64,000 bases of DNA, taken from NCBI GenBank assembly GCA_963725655.1, contig CAVRYY010000003.1:62001-126000 (forward strand), in the 5' to 3' direction. Source of the DNA: CAVRXT01 sp963725655. GTDB lineage: Bacteria > Acidobacteriota > Terriglobia > Acidiferrales > UBA7541. The notes under the pieces are model-generated. The model was not told the origin of the DNA and made no database searches. It worked only from the letters and a program-made list of their open reading frames with translations. Positions within the stretch are counted from its first letter, which is position 1, and the number at the start of each line of letters is the position of its first letter. A program made the translations under genes and the position numbers. Shown piece after piece: positions 15,777 through 23,473 of the stretch.

Positions 15777-15868
15777 AGTACAGGCGCCGAATGCTTCGGC
15801 GAAGTGGTGAGCGGCTCGCGGTGCGCGGTGATTTGGGCGCGCCGTGAGCGGCCCAGTGCGCAGAGCGG

Positions 15869-15890
15869 CGGCGCACGCGCGCCGTTTTTT
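15869..15890 (+). terminator. intrinsic terminator or attenuator before pheS
   Basis: CGGCGC-ACGC-GCGCCG followed by six T, 24 bases before the pheS ATG. It either ends the infC-rpmI-rplT transcript or attenuates pheST. A GGCGCGCC block at 15836-15843 could pair with the 5' arm as an alternative fold (inference). Confidence 0.6.
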
Positions 15891-15914
15891 CCCAGTCCAA
15901 AGAGAATAGCGGGA

Positions 15915-17021
15915 ATGGCACAGGAAGAACCCAACAAGAAAAGCTACGAGCAAACGCTGGCGGAGCTGGGCGCCAGCACGCCCGCCGACGTGGGAAAACA
16001 TTTCCACGAGTGCCAAGCGGATTTCGCATCGCACGACCTGCCCAGGATATCGAACGAAGAAGATTGGAAGGCGGTTCGCGACCGCTGGCTGGGACGCAAG
16101 TCCGGCGTGATCACCCTGATCACCAATAATTGGCTGAAACCGGCGGCGCCGGAACTGAAGCGCGCCGCGGGCCTGCACCTCAACGAACTAAAAACGGAAG
16201 TGGAACAAGCGCTGGAAGAGCGGCGCACGGCGATCGAAGCAGCGGCGGAATTGGCGGCGCTCGAACGCGAGCGCATCGATCTCTCATTGCCAGGCGTGGA
16301 AAGGCTGCTGGGCACGCGGCATTTGATACGGCAAACCTACGCCGAGCTGCAACGCATCTTTCTTTCCATCGGATACACGGTGGTGGAAGGCCCGGAAATC
16401 GAGACGCCTTATTACAATTTCGAGGCCTTGAATATTCCGGAGCACCACCCGGCGCGCGACAACATGGATACCTTCTACATCGAGGGCGCGGAGCATCTTT
16501 TGCGCACGCACACCTCTCCGATGCAGATCCGGACGATGGAGAAGCAGCAACCGCCGGTGCGGATCATCGTGCCGGGAAAAGTGTACCGGCGCGACAATCC
16601 GGACGCCACGCACGGATTCATGTTCCATCAGCTGGAAGGGCTGGCGGTGGATGCGGACATCACGTTTTGCGATTTCAAAGGCACGGTGGATTATTTCGTG
16701 CGGGAATTTTTCGGGCCGGGCGTGAGGACGCGTTTGCGGCCGAGTTACTTTCCGTTTACCGAACCTTCGGCGGAAGTGGACGCGACTTGCTACGTTTGCC
16801 ACGGCAGCGGCTGCCGGGTGTGTAAATTCTCGGGATGGATCGAACTATTCGGCGCGGGAATGGTGAATCCGGCGGTGTATGGATTTGTGAATTACGACGC
16901 CAAGCGCGTTTCGGGCTTTGCCTTCGGAATCGGCGTCGACCGCTTCGCAATGTTGAAGTACGGGACGGATTTGCAAGTGCTCTTCCAGAATGATGTGCGT
17001 TTCCTGCGCCAGTTCCCGTAG
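15915..17021 (+). CDS. pheS: phenylalanine--tRNA ligase alpha subunit
   Basis: 368 residues. An N-terminal coiled-coil tRNA-binding region (about 1-110) precedes the class II core: TRHLIRQTYAELQRIFLSIGY, VVEGPEIETPYYNFEALN, motif 2 VYRRDNPDATHGFMFHQLEG, motif 3 GFAFGIGVDRFAMLKYG. A CYVCHGSGCRVC zinc-knuckle-like insert lies near residue 295, as in many bacterial PheS. It is the catalytic subunit of the alpha2-beta2 enzyme. ATG at 15915 gives MAQEEPNKK. The downstream methyltransferase gene begins 5 bases after the stop and separates it from pheT. Confidence 0.97.
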   Translation: MAQEEPNKKSYEQTLAELGASTPADVGKHFHECQADFASHDLPRISNEEDWKAVRDRWLGRKSGVITLITNNWLKPAAPELKRAAGLHLNELKTEVEQALEERRTAIEAAAELAALERERIDLSLPGVERLLGTRHLIRQTYAELQRIFLSIGYTVVEGPEIETPYYNFEALNIPEHHPARDNMDTFYIEGAEHLLRTHTSPMQIRTMEKQQPPVRIIVPGKVYRRDNPDATHGFMFHQLEGLAVDADITFCDFKGTVDYFVREFFGPGVRTRLRPSYFPFTEPSAEVDATCYVCHGSGCRVCKFSGWIELFGAGMVNPAVYGFVNYDAKRVSGFAFGIGVDRFAMLKYGTDLQVLFQNDVRFLRQFP

Positions 17022-17025
17022 GAGT

Positions 17026-17820
17026 ATGGTCCCGTTGGCGGAAGCGAAATCGAGTGCCGAGCCGAAATCGCGCTTCACATCGCGGGTGGGGAATTACGTG
17101 CGCTATCGGCCGGGCTATCCCGCCGTACTGCTGGAGCCGCTTCGCGGGGCTTGGGGATTGTCGCGGGAGACGGTAATTGCGGACGTCGGATCCGGGACAG
17201 GGCTGCTCTCGCGGCTGTTTCTGGAAAATGGCAACGAAGTTTTCGGCATCGAGCCGAATGCCGCGATGCGCGAGGCGGGTGAGGCGTACCTTGCGGAGTT
17301 TCAGGGATTTCGATTTCACAGCGTGCCGGGCTCGGCCGAGGCTACTACGCTGCCCGACGCGAGCGTCGATGCCGTGGTGGCGGGACAGGCGTTTCATTGG
17401 TTTGAGCCGGTCGCGGCGCGCGCCGAATTTCGGCGTATTTTACGTCGCGAGGGTTGGGTGGCGCTGATCTGGAACGAACGGCGGGTGGAAGGGTCGGCCT
17501 TTTTGCTGGATTACGAGGGGTTGTTGCAAGAATTCGGAACGGACTACGGCCGGGTGCGCGAGACGTATCCAACGCGCGAAAAGATGAGGCGGTTTTTCGG
17601 GCACGCGGATTTTCGTGAAGATCAGGTCGAGAATGGGCAGCTGATTGATTTTGACGGCTTGCGCGGCAGGCTGCTGAGCGCTTCGTACGCTCCGGATAAG
17701 GGGCACCCTCGGCATGAGGCGATGCTTGCAGGGCTCGCGCGGATATTTGACGAACGCCAGACCGAGGGCCGGGTGAGATTCGAATACGATACGCGGGCGT
17801 ACTCCGGCCGGCTCGGCTGA
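17026..17820 (+). CDS. class I SAM-dependent methyltransferase
   Basis: 264 residues. Motif I VIADVGSGTGLLSRLFLENG (residues about 46-65), acidic motif II (VFGIEPN), and DASVDAVVAGQAFHWF post-motif, matching the Methyltransf_11/ubiE-like group. The N-terminus (FTSRVGNYVRYRPGYP) is shared with small-molecule methyltransferases of this group. The substrate is unknown. It sits between pheS and pheT with 4- and 13-base gaps, so it must be co-transcribed with them. This is an unusual insertion in the pheST pair. Confidence 0.88.
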   Translation: MVPLAEAKSSAEPKSRFTSRVGNYVRYRPGYPAVLLEPLRGAWGLSRETVIADVGSGTGLLSRLFLENGNEVFGIEPNAAMREAGEAYLAEFQGFRFHSVPGSAEATTLPDASVDAVVAGQAFHWFEPVAARAEFRRILRREGWVALIWNERRVEGSAFLLDYEGLLQEFGTDYGRVRETYPTREKMRRFFGHADFREDQVENGQLIDFDGLRGRLLSASYAPDKGHPRHEAMLAGLARIFDERQTEGRVRFEYDTRAYSGRLG

Positions 17821-17833
17821 TGACGGGGAACTG

Positions 17834-19921
17834 ATGAAGGTTCTTTACAACGTGCTGAAGGAATTCGTCGAGGTCACCGCGGCTCCGGCCGAGGTGTGTT
17901 CGCGGCTTTCGCTCTCCGGCACATCGGTAGATGCGATCGACGAAACCTCCGCGGGCCCAATGCTGGACGCCGAAGTGACCATCAATCGTCCCGATTGCCT
18001 GGGGCACTACGGAATCGCGCGAGAAGTGGCGGCGCTGTATCGCCTGGCGCTGAAGCCAGTCCGGCCGAAATTTACCGAGGTTCGCGAGACGGCCGCGAGC
18101 GTAGCGCGCGTGGACATTGAGTCTCCGGACCTGTGCGGGCGTTACACGGCTCGCGTGGTGCGCGGCGTGAAGGTGCGACCGTCGCCGGACTGGCTGCGGC
18201 AGCGGCTGGAGGCGCTGGGACAGACCTCGATCAACAACGTGGTGGATGCGACCAACTACGTGATGTTGGAGCTGGGGAAAGCAACCCACGCTTTCGATCT
18301 GGACCGCGTGGCGGGGCGGCACATCATCGTGCGGCGAGCCAAGCCCGGGGAGAAGATGCGCACGCTGGATGGCGTGGAACGCACGTTGACCAAGGACATG
18401 TGCGTGATCGCGGACGAAGCGCATGCGGTGGGGATTGCCGGAGTAATGGGCGGAGAGGAAAGCGAAATTCGCGTCGCGACGCAAAACGTGCTGATCGAAT
18501 CGGCATGGTTCGATCCGATTTCGATCCGGCGAACGTCCAAGACGCTGGGATTGCGCACCGAAGCTTCGCAGCGGTTTGAACGCGGCGCGGATTTGGAGAT
18601 GACCGAATTGGCTTCGCAGCGGGTGGCTGAATTAATCCAGCAGTTAGCCGGGGGCGAGGTGCTGGCGGGAGTGGTCGATGTGTTCCCTGGAAAAGAGCCG
18701 CCGCGGGCGATCGATTTTTCGCGGCACGAGCTCTTGCGCATCATGGGCGCGGACGTGCCGGATCGAGAGATCGAAGAAATATTGGGAGCGCTGGGGTTTC
18801 AGCCGGTGCGGAGCGACGCGAATCGAGGAAGCGCCGGATCGCTGGCGGCGGTGTGGAGATGCCAGCAACCGTCATGGCGGCCGGACGCGACCCGGGAGAT
18901 CGACTTGATCGAAGAAGTCTCGCGCATCCACGGCCTGGAGAAATTTCCGGCGCGACTGAGCGGGACGCAACTGCCGTCGACGCGATTGCCGCATGCGGCG
19001 GCCGAGGATTTATTGCGCGAGCGGTTGATCGCGCTGGGTTACCACGAAATCGTAACGATTCCGCTGGTGGATCCCAAGCAGGACGCGATGTTTCGCAGTG
19101 CGGGGACGACGCCCGCGGTGGTGAGCAATCCGCTGGCCGAAGATGCTTCGGTGATGCAGAGCTCCGGGGTACTGAACATGGTGCACACGCTGGAGTGGAA
19201 CCTGAACCGCGGCCAGCGGAATCTGCGGCTGTTTGAAACCGGAAAGAGATACGAGTTGACGGATGGATCACCGCACGAAACGCGAATCCTGACGCTGGGC
19301 GCCACCGGCCTGGCTCGGGAGAAAAGCATTCACGAGAACGCCCGCGAGTTTGAGTTTGCCGACCTGAAAGGCGAGCTGGATACGCTGGGCGAGTTGGCCG
19401 GCGGCTGGGTGTGGGCCCATGGCGGACCAGCGTGGCTGGCGCCGGGACGCGCGGCACAAATTTCAGCGCGGCATGGGGATGGAGAATCGATTGGGGTGGC
19501 GGGACTGCTGGGGCCGCGGGTGATCGAAAGTTTCAAACTGCGGCAAGCCGTGTACGTCGCGGAGCTGAGCCTGGCGCCTTTGCTGGAAGCGATCGAGAAA
19601 GCGCGCGCCGCTTTACACTACGAACCGGTAGCGCGGTTCCCTGCGGTGGTGCGCGATTTTTCGCTGCTACTTTCGGATGCGACGACGTTCGATCAAGTGG
19701 TGGAAACGATCCGCGGGCTGAAGATAGCCGAGGTGCAGACGATCGAAGCGAAGGATCTGTATCGGGGGAAGAACCAGCCGGCGGGCAAGCATTCGCTGCT
19801 GGTGCAAGTTACATTGCAGAGTGCCCAGGCTACTTTTACGGATGAGCAACTGACGGATTTTTCGGCGCGGATCGTGGCGGCGTTGGAGAGGGAGTTGGGG
19901 GCGGCGCTTCGGGCTACGTGA
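17834..19921 (+). CDS. pheT: phenylalanine--tRNA ligase beta subunit (short form)
   Basis: 695 residues against about 790-800 in E. coli-type PheT. After the first 40 residues (KVLYNVLKEFVEVTAAP...LSLSGTSVDAIDE) the protein moves directly to AEVTINRPDCLGHYGIAREVAALY. The EMAP-II-like OB-fold tRNA-binding domain that normally intervenes is missing. B3/B4 editing (about 95-270), B5 (about 280-370), catalytic-like B6/B7 and the C-terminal FDX-ACB anticodon domain (RFPAVVRDFSLLL) are present. It edits Tyr-tRNA-Phe and completes the PheRS tetramer. Confidence 0.96.
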   Translation: MKVLYNVLKEFVEVTAAPAEVCSRLSLSGTSVDAIDETSAGPMLDAEVTINRPDCLGHYGIAREVAALYRLALKPVRPKFTEVRETAASVARVDIESPDLCGRYTARVVRGVKVRPSPDWLRQRLEALGQTSINNVVDATNYVMLELGKATHAFDLDRVAGRHIIVRRAKPGEKMRTLDGVERTLTKDMCVIADEAHAVGIAGVMGGEESEIRVATQNVLIESAWFDPISIRRTSKTLGLRTEASQRFERGADLEMTELASQRVAELIQQLAGGEVLAGVVDVFPGKEPPRAIDFSRHELLRIMGADVPDREIEEILGALGFQPVRSDANRGSAGSLAAVWRCQQPSWRPDATREIDLIEEVSRIHGLEKFPARLSGTQLPSTRLPHAAAEDLLRERLIALGYHEIVTIPLVDPKQDAMFRSAGTTPAVVSNPLAEDASVMQSSGVLNMVHTLEWNLNRGQRNLRLFETGKRYELTDGSPHETRILTLGATGLAREKSIHENAREFEFADLKGELDTLGELAGGWVWAHGGPAWLAPGRAAQISARHGDGESIGVAGLLGPRVIESFKLRQAVYVAELSLAPLLEAIEKARAALHYEPVARFPAVVRDFSLLLSDATTFDQVVETIRGLKIAEVQTIEAKDLYRGKNQPAGKHSLLVQVTLQSAQATFTDEQLTDFSARIVAALERELGAALRAT

Positions 19922-20226
19922 GGCAAACAGGTGAGTCGAAAGATTTGCCCCGGGCTAGCGGCTTGCTAGCGGATACGCCCACGCTTCCCAAAAACCGGGA
20001 AGAGTGGGGCACCCGGAAAAGATAAAGGCGTCGAACCGTACGGCCAAAAACTACGGCGGACCCCTGGTTCGGAAGGATCGGGCGTCGAAGGTACGGCCAA
20101 GAGCTAGGGCGGAGCGGCTGATTCGGAAGGATTGGGGCGTCAAAGCGTATGTGAAAATCCCACTCCGCGCTTGCGGAGTGGCCGGACCCGGCTGACAATG
20201 GACCAGCCCACGAGGAGGCCGCACCA
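19922..20226. other. pheT-zapA spacer filled by a dispersed repeat
   Basis: Almost entirely occupied by copy B of the GTCGAACCGTA element (19975-20150). No gene seen. Confidence 0.6.
19975..20150. repeat. dispersed GTCGAACCGTA element, copy B
   Basis: Same head as copies A and C (ACGCCCACGCTTCCC, GAAGAGTGGGGCACCCGG, AAAAGATAAAGGCGTCGA), followed by degenerate tail units about 57-60 bases apart (GCGTCGAACCGTACGGCCAA; GCGTCGAAGGTACGGCCAA; GCGTCAAAGCGTATG). The tail period differs from copy A. Confidence 0.75.
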
Positions 20227-20508
20227 GTGAAAATCGAAATCTTCGATCAGAGTTACAACGTAAACGCGGAATCGGACGAAGCGTACATGAAAGAGCTGGC
20301 GGCGTACGTCGACGGCAAGATGCGCGCGGTAGCGGAGGCCACGCACCTGGTGGACTCGGTGAAGATCGCGGTGCTCGCCGCGCTGAACATGGCGGATGAG
20401 CTTTTCGCGGTGCGCCAGGAACGCGAGGATTGGAAAGGACCGGTGCGCGAGCGGGTGGAAAGATGCGTGGGGCTGGTGGACCGGGTGCTGGACAATCCGG
20501 CGGCCTGA
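20227..20508 (+). CDS. zapA: cell division protein ZapA
   Basis: 93 residues. ZapA bundles FtsZ filaments at midcell. The family pattern is present: VKIEIFDQSYNVNAESDEAYMKELAAYVDGKM, then a heptad-rich helix VKIAVLAALNMADELFAVRQE. GTG at 20227 has GGAGG about 9 nt upstream. zapA after pheT is a common bacterial order. The expected rny/6S/ymdB neighbours are displaced by the metal-efflux operon that follows. Confidence 0.9.
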   Translation: MKIEIFDQSYNVNAESDEAYMKELAAYVDGKMRAVAEATHLVDSVKIAVLAALNMADELFAVRQEREDWKGPVRERVERCVGLVDRVLDNPAA

Positions 20509-20665
20509 ACCGCCGCGAGCACGTGTCGGCGCAAGACCCGAGGCCGGCTGGCCGGGTTGGCTGGAGCTCCCGTATGGTTAGCCCAATGGGCACAACCATT
20601 TCCGGAGAGGAGCCATCTGCAGTAGTATTGAAGACAGTTGGGTATCCGCCCCGGCGGATGAATCA

Positions 20666-20950
20666 GTGCCTCAAACAAAATTAACTCGCTGGATTATCGT
20701 ATCGGCCGCGCTGCTGGCGCTGCTGGTGCTCACGCTGTCGGTGAGCGGCATCTTTCATCACCACACCGGTTGCACCGAGTCGACCTGCTCGATCTGCCAT
20801 CTGAGCCACCAAGCGATCGATCAAGAGCTGTCGGGCCTTCCGGCTACGGATTTCGAGATGGTAGCGATCCAGGTCGCACCGGCCGAATCCGAGTACATCC
20901 CCGGTCCCATCGCGCGGCACATCCCGGCTCGCGCTCCTCCCTCCGCCTAA
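20666..20950 (+). CDS. small membrane protein with His/Cys cluster, metal-efflux operon
   Basis: 94 residues. One membrane helix (WIIVSAALLALLVLTLSVSGIF, about 8-29) is followed by HHHTGCTESTCSICHLSHQ, a dense His/Cys cluster that could bind metal. The rest is a short periplasmic tail. I know of similar small His/Cys proteins beside metal RND systems but cannot name a family. The start is GTG at 20666. It leads a run of four genes ending in the RND pump, suggesting a periplasmic metal sensor or chaperone (inference). Confidence 0.7.
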   Translation: MPQTKLTRWIIVSAALLALLVLTLSVSGIFHHHTGCTESTCSICHLSHQAIDQELSGLPATDFEMVAIQVAPAESEYIPGPIARHIPARAPPSA

Positions 20951-21020
20951 TATTCATCCGGCCCGCGCCCCGTCGGGGTGTCTATAGAACCCAATTCCTG
21001 AACAAGAGAGTCCGAATTTT

Positions 21021-22295
21021 ATGCGACAACTATCGAGAATTGCAGCGGTGACGGCGATGATCCTGTTTGGCGGCGCGGTGTTCGCGCAGGCGCCCACGTC
21101 GGGCCCGGTGAAAATAACGCTGGACCAAGCGGTGCAGATGGCCCACGACCACAACCACGCGCTGAAGGCGGCGCGCACCACCATCCAGCAAAATCAGGCC
21201 CAGGAAATCACCGCCAACCTTCGGCCCAATCCAACGCTTTCCGGGGACTCGCAGTTCTTGCCGGTTTTCCAGCCAGGTAGTTTCACGACCAACTACGTGA
21301 ACGAGATCACCCAATTCGATATAGGCATCGGTTACCTGTTCGAGCGGGGCGGAAAGCGCCAACGCCGCCTGGAAGCGGCGCAGGATGCGACCGCGGTGAC
21401 GCGATCCACGGTGGATGACAATGAACGAACGCTGGCCTTTTCGGTGGCCACGCAGTTCGTGAACGTGCAGCTCGCGGAATCGACGCTGGATCTGGCGCTG
21501 CAGGATGTGAAGAGTTTCCAAGATACGGTGGATATCAGCGACGCTCGTTACAAAGCCGGAGACATGAGCGAAGCGGACTATCTGAAGATCAAACTGCAGT
21601 TGCTGCAGTTTCAGTCGGATGTTGCTAATGCGCGGATGTCGCGAGCGACTTCGCTGGTGAGCCTGAGAGAATTCTTGGGCTACGAATCCGTGCCTGCGGA
21701 TTTTGACGTCGCCGGAGACCTGGAATACCAGCCGTTAAATCTGAAGGAAGAAGACCTGGCGGCGATGGCGCTGAAGCAGCGCGCGGACCTGCGCGCGGCA
21801 CAACAAGGAATTACCGCGGCGCAGAGCCAGATCGCCTTGGCGCAGGCCAACGGTAAGAAAGATATCAACGCCAGCCTGGATTACAGCCACGTGTCTGGGT
21901 ACAGCTCGCTGTCACTGTTCGGGAGCATTGACCTGCCGATTTTCGACCGCAATCAAGGCGAAATCGCGCGCACGCGTTACGCGCTAACGCAGGCGCAAGA
22001 GCTGGAGCTAGGTGCGGCGGAAACGGTGGTGGGCGATGTGGCCACCGCGTACGAGACGCTGCATGCGAACGACGAAGTGATGGCCCTGTATCGCGGCGGC
22101 TATTTGGATGACTCACAGAAGTCGCGTGAGATCAGCGAATACGCGTATAAGCGGGGCGCGGCCAGCCTGCTGGATTTTCTGGACGCGGAGCGAAGCTATC
22201 GGGCGATCCAGTTGGCCTACCGGCAGGCGCTAGCGGCCTACGCGCTGGCGCTTGAACAAATGCGCGAGGCGGTCGGAACAAGGAATCTTCCATGA
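21021..22295 (+). CDS. TolC-family outer membrane efflux protein (CzcC-like)
   Basis: 424 residues with a signal peptide (MILFGGAVFAQ). Two OEP repeats are visible: LDQAVQMAHDHNHALKAARTTIQQNQAQEIT...RPNPTLSGDSQF and the second half with AQQGITAAQSQIALAQANGKKDINASLDYSHVSGYSS...LPIFDRNQGEIARTRYAL. It forms the trimeric outer-membrane duct for the RND pump encoded downstream. Its stop overlaps the adaptor start (ATGA), so the two are translationally coupled. Confidence 0.93.
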   Translation: MRQLSRIAAVTAMILFGGAVFAQAPTSGPVKITLDQAVQMAHDHNHALKAARTTIQQNQAQEITANLRPNPTLSGDSQFLPVFQPGSFTTNYVNEITQFDIGIGYLFERGGKRQRRLEAAQDATAVTRSTVDDNERTLAFSVATQFVNVQLAESTLDLALQDVKSFQDTVDISDARYKAGDMSEADYLKIKLQLLQFQSDVANARMSRATSLVSLREFLGYESVPADFDVAGDLEYQPLNLKEEDLAAMALKQRADLRAAQQGITAAQSQIALAQANGKKDINASLDYSHVSGYSSLSLFGSIDLPIFDRNQGEIARTRYALTQAQELELGAAETVVGDVATAYETLHANDEVMALYRGGYLDDSQKSREISEYAYKRGAASLLDFLDAERSYRAIQLAYRQALAAYALALEQMREAVGTRNLP

Positions 22296-23455
22296 AAGAC
22301 TATTTGCGTTTTCTAATCGGCGCAGGCATCGCTGCCGGTTTGTGCGTTGGCGGTTGCGGAGGAGCAGGAGAACAGGCCAGTAAGATGACCTCGTTCTCGA
22401 CGGCGGAAAGCCCTGAGGCCAAAGCGGAGCTGTTTTCGCTGCCGGCCGACCAGATGTCTCACATTCAGGTGGTGCCGGTGGAGCAGGCGGCGCTGCCGCG
22501 CACGCTGCGCCTGACCGGCGCGGTGGAGTACAACGACTTCAAGACCACACCGGTAATCACGCAGGTGGGCGGCGCGGTGAGCCGCGTGGTGGTGGTGCCG
22601 GGTGAGAAAGTGACCGCCGGCCAGCCGCTGCTTTACGTTGCCAGCCCGGACTTCTCTCTCCTGCGCTCGGCTTATATAAAGGCGCGCGACGCCTTCCAAC
22701 TGGCGGATCGGTTCTACGCCCGCGCGAAGGACCTGTACGAGCACCACGCCATTGCCGAAGCCGACCTGGAGCAAGCGGAATCGACTCGTGCGCAAGCGCA
22801 GGCGGACCTCGAATCGAGCACCGACGCGATCCGCGTCCTGGGAATCGCCGATCCGGAAAAGATTGTCACCAAGCCCGCTTCACCGGAAGTGCCGCTGTAC
22901 TCGCCGGTGGCCGGAGAGGTGGTGGACCGGCAATGCTCGCCCGGGCAATTGTTGGCTGCGGGCGCCACGCAGTGTTTCACGCTGTCGGATATGAGTTCGG
23001 TATGGATTCTGGTGAACATCTACCAGAACGACGTGCCGTACGTGCACGTTGGGGATACGGTGACGGTTGCCAATGAATCGTATCCGGATGTAGTGCACGG
23101 CAAGATCGCATACATTTCTCCCGCGCTGGACCCCAACACACGCACGCTACAGGCGCGCATTGAAGCGCCAAACCCAGGAGAGCGGCTGAAGAAGGAAATG
23201 TACGTGACCGCGGAAGTGCGAGCGGGATCGATCCCCAACGCGCTGCTGGTCCCGAACTCTTCGGTGCTGCGCGACGAACAGAACATGCCGTACGTTTACG
23301 TGCAGACCGGGAACAGCCAGTTCGCGCGGCGAGACGTGACGCTGGGCGAAAGCGAGAACGACAAAACGCAAATCGCAACCGGGTTGCGAGCGGGCGACCA
23401 TGTGGTCGGCGACGGCAGCCTTTTCCTGCAATTCCAAAATTCGCTCCAGCGCTAG
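22292..23455 (+). CDS. RND periplasmic adaptor, CzcB/CusB-like
   Basis: 387 residues. A lipoprotein-type signal (AGLCVGGCGG) is followed by a membrane-fusion protein: lipoyl-like halves (VTQVGGAVSRVVVVPGEKVTAGQPLLYVASPDF and VPLYSPVAGEVVDRQCSPGQLLAAG), a coiled-coil hairpin (about 125-175), a beta-barrel and a membrane-proximal domain. It links the inner-membrane pump to the TolC-like duct. Start overlaps the previous stop by four bases; the pump gene follows after 18 bases. Confidence 0.93.
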   Translation: MKDYLRFLIGAGIAAGLCVGGCGGAGEQASKMTSFSTAESPEAKAELFSLPADQMSHIQVVPVEQAALPRTLRLTGAVEYNDFKTTPVITQVGGAVSRVVVVPGEKVTAGQPLLYVASPDFSLLRSAYIKARDAFQLADRFYARAKDLYEHHAIAEADLEQAESTRAQAQADLESSTDAIRVLGIADPEKIVTKPASPEVPLYSPVAGEVVDRQCSPGQLLAAGATQCFTLSDMSSVWILVNIYQNDVPYVHVGDTVTVANESYPDVVHGKIAYISPALDPNTRTLQARIEAPNPGERLKKEMYVTAEVRAGSIPNALLVPNSSVLRDEQNMPYVYVQTGNSQFARRDVTLGESENDKTQIATGLRAGDHVVGDGSLFLQFQNSLQR

Positions 23456-23473
23456 GGGAGAACCGGGTCTTAG

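Noticed and set aside
20509..20665. Second 6S RNA candidate directly after zapA
   Set aside because: CCGCCG/CGGCGG at the ends can pair, but no long rod with a bubble could be drawn, and the gap is only about 157 bases. The 27.5-kb candidate folds much better.
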